DNA of 60,000 nucleotides. It comes from Nematostella vectensis (lineage: Eukaryota; Cnidaria; Anthozoa; Actiniaria; Edwardsiidae). Shown here piece by piece: positions 1 through 12,868 of this stretch (position 1 is its first letter; each line of letters starts with the position of its first letter). Below the pieces are notes generated by a model. The model was given only the letters and a program-made list of their open reading frames with translations, made no database searches and was not told the origin of the DNA. The DNA lies in contig NC_064037.1 in the NCBI RefSeq assembly GCF_932526225.1, forward strand, positions 9,532,203 to 9,592,202, written 5' to 3'. Both the position numbers and the translations under genes were made by a program.

Positions 1-2019
1 GAGTGATGCTCTATTGAAGACCAAATACCGGTAGTTCTAATCAAAACTCGTGCGCGCAGATAAGAGGAGGGACACTAACTGAAGGGACAAACTTCACACA
101 AAAAGCGTCAAATCTCGCACCAAGCAACGACAGTTAGAGTCGCGGAGACACGGAAGCCCGCACACAAGGTAATCAATTTGTATTCCAAACGTTAACTTTT
201 ACACCCTTTCAATCAAAATCCACGTGAGATGTCAAGCAGTTTTTGATATAAATTGCTTCGTTTGTGTCGCTGCGATATATTTGAAAACATCCCCAGCATG
301 TGTTCCTTTAATCAAATTTTCCCCTTTTTAATCCGCCATGCATTTTTCATTGAGTTAGCGATTGTTACTAGCACGGGAGTGATTGCCGTTAAGTAGCATC
401 TTCGATAATACTGTTAATCAATACTGTTTCATTTATATAAGGATTTGGGAAATTGCGTTTCCCTGGAATCATGGATGGATTTTACCCTCCCACGGCCGTG
501 CCTCTTTTAAATAAAAGGGGAAACGAGGATTTTATGCACCTGCACATTACAGTTTTTAAGCATTTTTCATCTTTACTTTAGAATCAATATCCAGTCGTTC
601 ATAGCGCCTTATCTTATTTCTATTTGATAGATCATTTAGTGCACACTTTGTCAAATACATACAATAATCTCAAAGCGCGCACAAAAGAAGCCGAGCTTTC
701 TACCAATTTATTTGATTCCCATAGATAAGCTAGAAATTAAAAGAGGCACCCCGATTTAATTGGATCCATGTTTCCCACTGATAGCTTTTCCTTTCCGGGC
801 GTCGCGCGATTGTGCACAAGATGCAAGTTTGTCAACATATTCCTCACTCATGAAAAGAAAACTTTATCTCAATCAAAACGAAATGATTGCGTCTTTCAGT
901 TTTTAACTTGCTTTTGTTCATCTGTCTTACTTGACAAATCAAGTATCGACCGCTATATCACAATTACGGTTAAAAGAAAAACACCCCGCGTGCTGCCGCA
1001 CGCACAGACCTTATTATGTTGGCGTACACGACGTTTTAGTTATTTTTAGTGTGCGCGCCTAGAAAAGAGCCATTTGTAGAGGCTGTTTAGGGGTGATTGT
1101 ATCGCCGGATGTTAGACCATTCTACTTTTATACTGCTGCGAATCTGTACAATTTCCGCCGGGAGTTATTTTTTATTTCAAAAGCAAAGACTGTATTTATT
1201 TTGTCGAGTTCGCATTATTACCGATGTACTACTTACATATTACGATCGACTGCTAAAAATGATGTATTGTTATTTCTGTTTAGTATGTGTGGTAATGAGA
1301 AATATGGGATTAGGATAATACATTATCAGGTTTAAGTAATAAGAAATATGGGAGTAAGACAATACATTATCAGGTCTAAGCCAAATTTAATTGTGGAAAT
1401 GATACCTTTTTGCTAAAATATAAGCCGTAAAGCAAATCACAAAAGTTTTATGCGCCCAAAGATATTTACAATTTTTTGGGGGCGTGACTGGGAAAAAAAT
1501 TATGGAGAATTCCATGTTAAAGCACTCGCAAAGCTTTCCAATTAAGTATTTTTAAGTCTCAAATTTAATAATAAGTAGTGCAACATAAATGGATCTCTTT
1601 TAGCCTTTGGAGTTTTCTGTAAATCATGTTAAACATTAATTAATTAAGTTAATAAAGTGGTCCAAGAATGGATCACAAGAGAAGCCATATCAGACGTGTT
1701 ATTTCAACAAAAATTGATCTAAAATTGATATTTTTAGCAGGAGTGGCCAATAAATAAATCTCCAAAAGAATGCTATATAAAGTATAAAGAATGTTATAAA
1801 AATTATCAATGTACCTTTTTTATAAGTACGCTTATAAAAAGTGGCCCAAGTATGGATTCCATTGGAACGCCAAAACAGGCTTCCCCCATAGCACTTAAAG
1901 TAGCATGTTTTAGATAACGTTTTCCCATAAAAAGTACTGGAACATGGTGCCATGGTAATAAACAAGGGATTGTTGGTAGAACAATTGCGACCTGACTTTT
2001 GATATTTTTGGTCAAACAA

Positions 2020-2280
2020 CAGGCCCGTACCCAGGGGGTTGCAACGGCCAAAGGTCGAAGGTCCACTTTCTGTTCTCAATAGACGTGCTATTATTTGTAA
2101 AAAAAACTATAAGCATCAGCTAGATCAATCCGGTATGTAGCTAAGCCGACAAAGGTCCCGTGGAGATACTGCAAAGGCATGGTCAGATTTTTATCAGAGA
2201 AATCACCCCCACCCCCGGAAATATTAGGTCCACTTTTTTGGATTTCGCACCCCCCAAGAAAAATCCTGGGTTCGGGTCAG
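2020..2280. mobile_element. Non-autonomous TIR element, family A copy 1
   Basis: It begins CAGGCCCGTACCCAGG and ends CCTGGGTTCGGGTCAG, an imperfect terminal inverted repeat. It is flanked by the 5-bp direct repeat AACAA (2015-2019 and 2281-2285), read as the target-site duplication. The interior shares long stretches with the copies at 14.6, 21.6 and 36.6 kb, including a C- or G-run. There is no transposase, so this is a MITE-like passenger. Confidence 0.7.
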
Positions 2281-4293
2281 AACAAGGAGTTTCAAATCCA
2301 AGAATCGAACGTTTAAATGAAGTGTTTGTCTGAACTTTATTTTTACTTGATGGATATTATTTACTTTGTATGCCTAGTGTCTGTTTCGTCAAATAAAAAT
2401 CATTATTAAAAACCTAAAGTCATCGCTGTTTACCTTGTTCGTTTTATTTAAAGAAAAATAGAAGACAACATACATATTAGAAAATAGATTTTAACTTAAA
2501 ACCGGCGGCTTTTTCCAAAACTGTCTTAAGGTGGGTGTAATGATTGCCTTTTTTGTATTTCTATTTCTTTCGTTCCGCTTGTTTATATACAGTATGCGCT
2601 ACCCTAATCGGAAACTCATTTAATCATACAAATTTTATACGCATTCACTGCTATATTTGAACGTTTTCACACCTTTTCGCTCGATAGTTTGTTCCTAAAT
2701 ATCTGCGTCCTTCAGCAAATCAGTCCATGTCACGCATATAAATGTCTATAAGTAAACTACTACAGTTTTAACTTCGCCTCAGTTCTGCCCCTCATATTCA
2801 AGACGTGTCTATTTCAGAGAGGTGTAATGTCATTTTTTATATATATTCACCACTAACGAGTGACACATGTTATTAATACATTCTCTTGGGGTTTTATAAA
2901 AGTATTGAAATGATTTCAAAATAGCAACTATTGAGAAAACCAAGAAAATTTCGCGAAACCAAAACGGCTAAGTGTACACAAACAAAAAATGTTATATCAT
3001 TTCTTCCTTTTTTTTGCTATTTGCATTGGTTTTTCGAAACACAAAGGCTGACCGCTGTTTAACTATGTCAATACTATTGTTTTACCTGTCTGGAACAATC
3101 AGTTTGGCAGTTGATATAACTAGTTCTATGGACCTGATGAGGCTGTATTATTCTACTAAAAGCATACACAACTGAGCTGATCACGAAACCCCTCTCTCGC
3201 CTTAATGGGGCACTAGCACGCTTGATCTTAAAAAGTTCAATAAAATATGAAAAAGTGTGTAACAAAACAACGCAAAATCTTCCTGATTACTTCCTGATTA
3301 CTTCGGAGTTAATGCAAAGTATCTAGTTGGTTTAATTATAAAATTTGAAGGTTTAAAGAAACCGTACAGCCTGTTCCGGAGTTCTTTTTTTTAAATCCAT
3401 TTCCATCCGCTCGATGTGAGGCATTCAAACCATTATATTCTATTCATATGAACGATCAAAGGTTATTTAATAAACCTCGATAGTTACTTCATTCCGTATG
3501 ATTTCCGTATGACTGTTTTTGATTTCCGTATGACTGTTTTTGAGATAGAACTAAAATCACACTTTAACCGTTCAGCAAGTGGCACTTTAAACTATCGAAG
3601 CAAAACGGGCATTGCTCGTCAAACGGCTATATCACAGAGCGAATGCGTAGTAGTTGTTCTTGAATGAATACTCTTGTTTTTGGAAGATGATCATTGAAGT
3701 CGTATTGATAGAACGGTAGATGTGAATGCAAAATATCCTTGTTTAAAGATGTTGTCGGAAGTATGCCAAGTGAAATAAACAGTAACGTATCCACAAGAGT
3801 CCAGTATAGCGTGTAAGGAGGGGGGGGATAATATCTTGTGAGTACATAGTGCATTCTATTGTTTGTTGTGGCGCTATGACCCCCCTCCCGAATAGCGTGT
3901 CAGAGGGGGCGAAGAGCGTGTAATGTCATCTTTGAGCACAAAATTTGTACTGTTTGTTATGACGCTATCCCCCTAGAATGCTTCCAGTGAGGGCGTTCCT
4001 TATAACGTCTTGTGATTGTCTCATAGTTTTGTTCATTGCGGCGCTCTAGTCCTCCCGCTGAATTGCGTCGGGCACGTCACCGTATATCCATAATTTCTCT
4101 TGACAATGAGGTCAGTTGTGGGTTATGTAACGATAAACCTACCAAATCCTTATCGGCCCACCGCGTTAACATTCTCAACCCACAATCTCCCTTATGCCCT
4201 GCCCCTCCTCGACACAACAGTATCTATGCAAACATCAATTGATATTATTAACAAGCCGTGTACGATCGTCACCATAGGGGCTTGCGCAAAAGA

Positions 4294-4700
4294 ATATTAT
4301 TAGGGTAGCTAAGCGGAGTTTACAAAAAGCGTTTACGGTACTTCAGAGATTGAATGTCTAATTTCGGAAGTCTTTGAACTAGCTAACATGGTATATTGAC
4401 ACCATATGTGGCCTAAACGAGAGATTTAAAATAAAAAAAATATTATTAAGAAAGCTAAGCGGAGATGTTAAAACGCTTTTACGGTACTTCAGGGATTAAA
4501 TGTTTTTTTTTTCAATTTCGAAGTCACTGAAAAATTTTGTAAAGCTTCTGCCATAGTTTGACTTGCACTAAAAATACTTCTAACTTCTAAATATTATTAG
4601 AATAGCTAAACATAGTTTATAAAACGCCTTTCCGCAACTTCAGAGATAAAATGAATTCTAAATTTTGGAAGCCTCTGCGAACAAGCTAGCAACGTACTGA
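4294..4700. repeat. Three diverged tandem units, about 150-bp period
   Basis: Related segments start near 4294, 4441 and 4594. Each has a TATTATTA-like start, an 'AGCTAAGCGGAG'-like block, a run ending in ACTTCAGAGAT, and a TTTCGGAAG-type block. The copies differ by many substitutions and small indels, so the array is old. Confidence 0.65.
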
Positions 4701-7700
4701 TGACTTTGTTTCACTCTCTGTGGACTCGTAAGTTACCAGTATTGCTAACGATCCTTTGAGTGTACTTGACGTGTTTTGTCGGCTCGCTGCTAACATCCTT
4801 CTTCGGCCTCTTTGACACAAAATAACAAAACTGTATGGGAAGCTTCGTTCGAGTTTACCCGCTAACACAAGTAATTGATTTCAAAAGGAGTCCTCGACAA
4901 GTGACAGGATCCAAAATCGCATTTTCTAGCAGTTGGTCGCGAGTGCGGCGAGGTTTCGGAAATAGCATTTCGATAACCTTCACTCTGATTCGTGCGTTTG
5001 GCCTGAAAGAAAATGAGAGAGCCAAACCCATTGAAAGCCACTTTAGCCTTGTTATGTGAGAGAAATAGATATCCTCTCGGTTTCGGTAAACAAAAAAGGT
5101 CTTTGTACTCAAGCTTTGAAGCAATACACTCGTTTCCCGCCAAACCAAATCATCAGCATCCCAGTTTCCCGCCATTTTTGCCTTTCACATTTCGCAGTCG
5201 CGAGAAGGTAATCTGACAGTGTTGTATTGAGATCTAGTAAGCCGCGTCGTGTGATTGGTCCATTCACGGCTCAAAAAGACAAAGAGGAAATCTGCTGCAC
5301 TTTGGGGTAAATACCATCAACTGATAATAACGCGCTGTTAACGCGACAAGCGTTTCCCTAACGGGAAAGTTCGCCCGATACTGTGGCTCAGTGCGTCCGT
5401 CTCTTCATCACATTGTGTTCACGCTTAATCTGGCGGTAAGTAACATTAGCACGACTTCGAGTTCACCTGCGGTTTTTTTTCATATTTCATTTGCGCGAAC
5501 ACCACAAATCACGGAACCGACACCAACGCACGAGACAAAATATACCCCTTAATTCAGTGCTAAAAAGAAAATTATGTTTAGTAATGTATACTAATAATGG
5601 AATTCGTTGCGAGCGGGGAAACTTTTGAGGATGCATGTTTTTGTTCTCTTAAAGAAAATCCACTTTGATGGAGTTAAAATTATGAACTGGTGAACGTGCC
5701 TCGATTCAATTTTTTTCTCGTATTGACCAAATTTAAGCTACTTCGCTTTTAATTATTGATCATTGTGAGCAGTTAAGTAAATTTAGAGTATCGAAATCGT
5801 AAGTTGTACTTTGTGAGAGCGACTAGTTAGGTATATACTCGCTGTCGTAAAACTAAATCTCGATATTTGTCGAATCCAAATAATCTTATGATTTCTTTTG
5901 AGTTGTATCCCTTGTATAGTTACTTAACGGTTTATCGTGCGAGCGATATTGGTCTGAAGTCAGCCATAGATAAACGTCTTGCATTTTTTTTTTTACTCTT
6001 TATAACTCGTCTGTTTTCTCGAGAACAAAGAGTAATCACAGAGCTAGATAGTAGACGCTGTTCTTTATTATTTCTGGCATATTTATCAACGATGTGTTTA
6101 CCGATATGGGTAGACAGTCACCGTCACTGAAATCAAAGTTGAGGAAATTGAAGTCACCTTTCACGTCGCGAGATGGCATTTTTTTAAAACACTGTTTTCC
6201 TCGGTGTTGAGACAATAAAATCTTATTCGTCTGTTTGATTCTAACTCGACTCTTTCTGTCACCATTATAATGTGTACGTCACAGGCGCTTTAGCTGATAC
6301 ACCACTCAGAAGATTTCGTATTTAACAATTCCCGAGTTATCGCTTGCATCGGAACACTTGAGGGGCTGAAGAGCGCGCGATTAAACGCCACGAATAAACG
6401 CGCGCTTGGCTGTGCCTTAGGGAAGGCCAGGTCACCTTCTTAACACGTGCTTTCATCGTGAAAAAATGCGGGGGAGAAGTTGACAGGGGAAAAATAATAT
6501 GCGATTTATTTATTTATGAAATGATACCTTTAAATCCGATTCCAAAGCTTTTATATAGCTCGATCATGTAAGAATTAATATTATTTAGATATAAGCCTTA
6601 TTGTGCCCCTCTATACCGCATACTCCCTACTGTATGCGGTACATCAGGTCAGACCGAGTGCAGAACAGGGTTATAATCACTTCAAAGTATTCATGTTTGT
6701 TCAAATAGACACGACGGGACAACGATAGAAATTCGAAGACGCTCACTTATTTCAACACGTGATAAATACAAACATATTTCTAACAATAGCAGAAACATGC
6801 GCGCGAGAAAAATATGTCTTCATTGTGTTATAAAGTTGCCCATTCGTAGAAGCACTCTAGTCTCACTCTGTGTGTATATTCTTGTCATTTCTCTACATCA
6901 CATTTCTACTATCGTTATTTCCCTTTTCTAACCCTACTTAACCATATAAACACTGCTTAGCCCCTTGGAGGCGGTTTAGATTGTAGTGAGACTTGTTTCA
7001 CGGTAGTACCCGAACCCTGATATCAGCCGGATTTTCCCGAGGGAGGGAAACAGGCAGAAGAAAGTGGAGACTTTCTTATGAAAACAAGCGCAAGGGGAGC
7101 AGGAAGAAAAGGAAGGATTCTTTTCCTTCCTTCTCCTCCGTCTCTTTCCGAAGTCTTTAGGATCGCTGCAAACATCCCCAAAGTGTTGGCTGTTACTTGC
7201 TCTGTTTGCCGCCATGCTGTGAGGTGTCGCCAAGAATTTCGACAACATTTTCTTTGTCTTGTGTTCAGCCGAGCGTAGCGGAACCATCTCTGCTGGTCGA
7301 TGCCGGCTTTGCTTGCTCGTGGCTTAACATCATTTATTCAAGATTGTCTGAATATGATCTACTTCCATTCATTTAACCTTTTTAATGTGATCAATGTGGT
7401 GGAAGTTCGTTGCTAGTATATACCTCGGGGCTAATTCAAGACTGTTTTCCCGTTCAAAAATTGAATTTCCCGATGCCTCTAACCATAAAGGTTGCATTTA
7501 AAATAAATACAATGTTTGCCTAATCGAATTGTGCACTCTTCGTCATAGCAAACACGTTTAACGTTCGTTTTAAAAATAAAGTAAATTACATCGCGCCAAA
7601 AATATGCTCTCTCCCCTTTCAATCGCCATGGAAACGCAAACATTGGAAAAGGAAAGTATTCACTTATAGTGTAGCATTGAATTTCAAATGACATAAATTT

Positions 7701-8420
7701 TCACTTAAAAGAGGTAACGGGGTTATATTCAAATTTCTAATGAAAAGGTGACCGTATAGAAGAGAGTTTATTATGCTAAGGTGCCTTCGAAGAATGACCT
7801 CCATTAAACCGTGTTGAATGGAGTGAATATTGAGCTCAATAACACTTTAATAACATCCATCCGGACTGAAGAAATGGATATACTTAAAACCTCCGTAAAA
7901 GCTCTAGACCCGCTATTGTTTATGTACGAATATTGAAGTCTAGTAATACTGGAGGTAAGAAAAGTCTATCTCTTTAACATTTATGTATTTGTTTATTTGT
8001 AAAATGAAGCAGATTCAGAGATGATCATCTTCGCCAAAATGTAAAATGTATCTTTTTTTAATGTATACTTAAATTTCCAAACGATTTATCTAAAAATCTC
8101 ATCTTGCTACACTAGTGAGCAAGGTACTCGCGGTTTCTTGCGAAAAGCCCTAATTTTATCGAGATAGCACGCACAACGACGAAAAGGCAAGACTGCATTA
8201 ATTGTTTCTATAACTGCCAAATTCGCCATGCAACCAACCAATATCTTCACCACTAGAACCTTGATTCGCATCAAAGGTCTAGAAAACTTGTGTATAGAGA
8301 GATAATAACGATACGTAGAGATAGTTATAATTACGCCGAGGCTTGTTGTAGACGCTAAAAGAACATATTGTGACTGTTGGATTCGCCAGTAGTAGATAGG
8401 GGTTTGTCTGACGGAGAGAA

Positions 8421-8639
8421 TTGCACTAAGAAATCACGTGACTTTGTGGGTGGCGATTTCGCGCGCGCTCCAGCGTTTTGGCTACGAATCAGCCGGGAAG
8501 TTTCTGTCAGAAAGGGTTTATTTTCATTGGATGGTTTATTTATTTTTTTTCGTCGCTATCTGGCATGACGGCCTCAGCTATGTCGTGTTTGGCTTGGCGT
8601 GAGTTTGCCACTCCAACAGTCACGTGATTTCTTAGTGCA
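8421..8639. mobile_element. TIR element, family C copy 1
   Basis: The left end reads TTGCACTAAGAAATCACGTG and the right end is its near-perfect reverse complement, ending in CTTAGTGCA. The interior has a GCGCGCGCTC block, 'CAGAAAGGG' and a T-rich tract. A related copy with the same termini and interior order lies at 33607-33775. No coding capacity; a MITE of unknown superfamily. Confidence 0.65.
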
Positions 8640-9154
8640 TGTCGCCTTTTTCTGTTTCCTGCTTATAAACAATGATAGCAAAATGCAATAATCATATCCT
8701 GGGATGAAGTACATATAATTAATCAGATTACTGCTAGATAACTAGATTAGAAAAAATATGCGTTGTCCACTTGTACGTGTTAAGTTTACGGCCTTTAAGA
8801 AGGCCAATAACGCCGCCATTTTATGCTCCCGCTCAATGCCGAGTCAGACAAAGCTGAGAATCCATTTCTGTGGGTTAATTCAAGCGAGTAACCAAGATAT
8901 TTTCAATCATATATCGTCAATAATATATCAGACTTCATTAGTAGATCGTTATTTTGAAGTTTCCAAAGAGTGGGTGATCGATATTATTTCAATGGTTGAA
9001 AGTGAAGGGATCAGCAATAAACTACAAACAACATCAGAAAGATTCCATGTGCTTTCTGTTTAAGACACAACCCACAACGTGACACACAGGAAACCCCAAT
9101 ACACGTCAGTATCTTAAGAAGTTTCTATCTATCCTTAGCATAAATGATGAGATG

Positions 9155-9172
9155 GGGGGGGGGGGGGGGGGG
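9155..9172. repeat. G-homopolymer run
   Basis: A long uninterrupted G tract. Comparable runs occur near 14718, 21004, 21171, 28630, 29871, 38163, 43598 and 57594, and C-runs near 21768 and 57880. Several sit inside the family A elements. Confidence 0.8.
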
Positions 9173-12100
9173 AAATGGGGAATAATCTATGTTCGCTTTT
9201 TACTTTATTATTTCTAGAGGGTTTTCGCCAGAACGAGTGTTAACCAGAATAAACTTATTTGAAAATAGATGAGTTCAGAACATACAGACTATTTTTTTGA
9301 AAGAAAGAGAGCGGAGACAGACGAAAATCACATACCTTTTTAGTGGAGTAAAAATTTTGACGCCGGATGTTTATTCATCAATTATCGACAAACGTCCTTC
9401 CGCAGCCTTCGGAAGGAGTTTATTTATTCAGCTGAATGTACTGATCATAAGCAGTTTTCTCCTGGAAAGAAAAATGCGGGGGTGTTGACTTTTAGTCGCT
9501 TATTTCTGTCAGAGATGGCTACGATATTAAACGGTCTCAGCGTCCGTTGTTTTAGTTAAAATGGGGCTGCATATTACGATTTCAGCCCTATTTATTAAAT
9601 ATTGAGCTTTTACGATCCCAGAATCCTTAAAAGAATACCGGTCAACCACTTCTTTTTTCTGGGAAATGGTTTTTTTTTAATAAAAAAATATTCATGAAGC
9701 AAGCGTCCGACCCTTTATTGGCGATATTTAATTGAAATCATATCAGTTACTTGGTTGAATTAGCCATTGGAATGGGTGCTTTGTAAGACCTAGTATAGTG
9801 CGGGAGAGTAAATTGGCGGCGTGATTGACTCTGCCTTGTGACATCTACCTCTAGCAGCAGTTTGCAGAGATTGCGGCAAACTCCCCGTATATATCGGTTG
9901 CATGTCTGGATAACTGTGTTCTTGGTTAGGTCCAGTTCACACTATATTATGAGAAGAAACAAAAATCAGAATAATATTGTGTGTGAACCGGCGAGATAAA
10001 AGCAAAAGCTGAAGTCGATGAACCGCGAGCAATTTGCGTACGTTCTTATATTCGTGTTTATGTTTTGTCGGTTCGCACACAGGAAAGTTATCCACATAGG
10101 CGGAAGACATAACAGAAAAAAAATATGCCTTTGACTACAGAAACTTGTTTATGTCATAGTTATAGTAAATGTGGTTCTGAGCGTCAAGGATCGGGGTCTT
10201 GTCACACCCAGCATAAAGCAATCAGATGCTATGTGTACCGAATGGCGCGTTTGATATTGACTTGCTACTTCAACTTCAAACACGCTCCAATAACACGTTA
10301 TATCAATACTTATCTTTATTTCTGCAGATATATTACTTTAATCACTTTGCAAGGGACACAGCCAACATCTAGGCAAATACACTCGCCATAGAACTCTAAA
10401 ACTTCCGTCACTTGAATCCGGCTTTTCGAACCTGTCGTTCTAAACCTGTCGTTCTATGTTGTGTCTGCTTCGGGGTATTGGCGTTTGTTTTCGCAGAATT
10501 TAACTGAAACACAACACTGATACATGAGACGATTAACAAAGGGGAACGCTTTTAATAACGACGGTGTTGTAAAAGTGCTGTCACTTTACTGCTACCTGGT
10601 AAGCAAGAGGTCTGCCTTTACCATCAAAAACATTTTTCGTGTTTTTTTCTAAAACGGCTTAGGTGTGGTCTGCGCGACAAGCAAAAGTATTCAGTCAACA
10701 ATTCAGAGGCAATATTACGGTTGAAATTGTAAAAGTTCACCGTAATTAAGAATTATTTGTTTAGATTTTACTTTTTTCCCATGTGTCTTTTTTTACGCAA
10801 ATGAAAATTTCAGCTAGAACATTTGTAAACTTTGAGCAACTTGCAATTTTTCTGCAATTTTGTTTTTCTCGTTGCAAGTTGGAAGATCAGTTTAGAATTT
10901 TTTCCTACTTTTCGCAACATTGCGAGAACAACCGCCCTATCATGTTTTTGAAACCTGCAATTTGTTTTTTTTTTTGTCATAGTTGCATTGCAAGTTGCAG
11001 GAAATATTGCCTTATGTAAGAGACCATGTTAAGGTAATATTCTAAACTTTTGACTTTCTCGGACAATTTCATTCGTTTGCTTTCATTTATGCGCCCAATC
11101 TTTAGAGACGAAACGCGATCTTTATCCCTGAGATATAAATTAGCGTTTCCCAGAAGAAACTACCAAGGTAAACAGTACAGTGTGAATCAGCCTACGACTT
11201 CGCTACAATGCTTGACTGCGAAAGTGATAGTGTGTCATTCAGGGCCATGACTTTAAGTAGGCAGGTCGCATTCCACAAAACCGTCTAATTCAGCCTATAC
11301 ACAACTAGCTTACTTGCGCCTGTATTTTTCGTAGCAGCATTCTAGCGACGGCTACGCGTGCAATCTTTCTGATACATTTCTTCGTTTTCCTCCAAACTCA
11401 CCGTCTATCGAGAACGAAAACGCTTACGCTGTTAACCCAAATTTCTTTGTTCAGAAGCAAGTTATTAATTAAGATTTTTTCTTTTCCTTATTGGAAATTT
11501 AAAAACGAGTTAATCAAGCCCTCATTATAAAGCATAATCGGGTCATGCTCTAAATGCCGTTTCTATAGGTGTTAAACTCTCTTCTAAGGGCGTTTATCTA
11601 TTTCTGACTGCTGATCTGAGGCGGGTTGATGCTTGTTATTCAAGGGTTTAGAGAATTACATTATTATTAGACTGCATTAAAAGCCATGGCAGTCTTACAG
11701 ACATAAAAGTGTCAAACACCCGGGAACCACTTGGACAAAACGGTGTTACCTCATCCCTCGCTACTATGGGCTATGTTTCTATATCTGTCATATCCCTGCT
11801 ATGCGGGGAGTGCTTGGTAATTGAGGCCTTAGAAAAGTCCGACATTCAACTTGTTAGGACTACAGGAGATTCCATAAAAAATCTCAATTAAGCCTTTTTG
11901 ACACCGCTATCACTAAAAGAAGCATGCACCGCCGATGGTTGACTGTATTCGGACTTTCCCTTTCGCGCCATTACTGATAGGTACCATTTGAGTGTGATTC
12001 GTTCGTTAGTGTCTCGTGAATGCCGGGCTCACGTAAGTCAGTAAAAGACCCACATTCTAGAACGCAAAACCGATAAACTCCAGTATATTTAATCGTTCTT

Positions 12101-12445
12101 CTGTCAAATCCCTCTCTACGTGAGGAGCTTATAATTGATCTTAAACCGCGGCTGTCATAACAGCGATACAGAATTATCGCGAGAGTACCCTGAAGTTACA
12201 CACAAGCGACGCCTTCAGGCCTTACGAAGAACTCGCTTATTTTATCGCTGCTTTAAGTCTTTGTTTCAATTTCAGGTCGGTAATATCAATATCACTACGT
12301 GCCTAAGTATTAATTGATCCTTTGCGTCGATAACGATTTGTGATCAAAATAATAGTTTTATTTTCAACGCATTTCCCTATATAATCTGTTGGTATTTTAG
12401 TTATCCAAATCAGCGCGAAACGTCAATAAAAGAAGAGCTTGTCAG

Positions 12446-12868
12446 TCATAAATATGCAACTAAAACTGAATTCGTCAAATAAGTCAAAAACTGTCTGTAA
12501 AACTGCTCGAGCGCGTCTCTAGAAACATTCAGCTCGAAAAGTTTTATAATTAAGTCGTAGCTTGTGTTGTCTTGGAGTCCTTGTAGAACAAACCCCGTCA
12601 AAATACTGCGTGCGATTTCACTACATAAATAGTCATCTGCGATGTTAGTTCCTCCCGCAGCCGTCACGCTAGGCAGCGCTTGAGCCCAAGTACCCAGTAC
12701 TGACGAGCCCAAAACGAGTTCGAAGGAGGCGATGTTAGTCTCTCTTTTTATCAGGGCGACCCCCTCCCCCTCCCCTTCTTCCCTCGTCCACTGACTTGAG
12801 ACGTAGTAAGGATACAATGGTTGTTCATGGTCAATGTCAGGTGACATCGTGAAACTTGTAATAGACAT
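12446..12868 (-). CDS. Unrecognised 140-aa ORF, possible small gene
   Basis: A single open frame starts at ATG (12868, reading leftward), with an in-frame TAG a few codons upstream, and ends in TGA at 12446-12448. The translation has balanced, protein-like composition: an acidic, proline-containing N-terminus, a central alanine/glycine stretch, and an amphipathic leucine-rich C-terminal third with phenylalanine and tyrosine. An AATAAA signal lies about 85 bp past the stop (plus-strand TTTATT at 12357-12362). I recognise no domain or family. It may be a lineage-specific intronless gene, a terminal exon whose start is elsewhere, or chance. Better than the other intergenic ORFs, but unproven. 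Confidence 0.3.
   Translation of the reverse strand: MSITSFTMSPDIDHEQPLYPYYVSSQWTREEGEGEGVALIKRETNIASFELVLGSSVLGTWAQALPSVTAAGGTNIADDYLCSEIARSILTGFVLQGLQDNTSYDLIIKLFELNVSRDALEQFYRQFLTYLTNSVLVAYL

Larger units (their letters stand above)
1..12445. other. Gene-poor intergenic stretch
   Basis: I find no convincing coding exon here. The open frames are short (mostly 60-106 codons), AT-rich and of random-looking composition. The region holds a copy of a small transposon at 2020-2280, a small tandem around 3495-3543, a triplicated unit at 4294-4700, a TIR element at 8421-8639 and a G-run at about 9155-9172. Two E2F-like GGCGGGAA sites on the minus strand near 5124-5175 could mark a promoter or first exon, but I could not attach an open frame to them. 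Distal regulatory DNA is possible and cannot be read by eye. Confidence 0.6.

Noticed and set aside
4855-5175. 106-codon minus ORF starting MAGN near E2F-like sites
   Set aside because: Promoter-like DNA rather than conserved protein; no downstream exons found.
6976-7287. Overlapping ORFs of 103 (minus) and 66 (plus) codons
   Set aside because: Low-complexity R/K-rich segment and no homology recognised; could be a UTR or first exon but cannot be supported.
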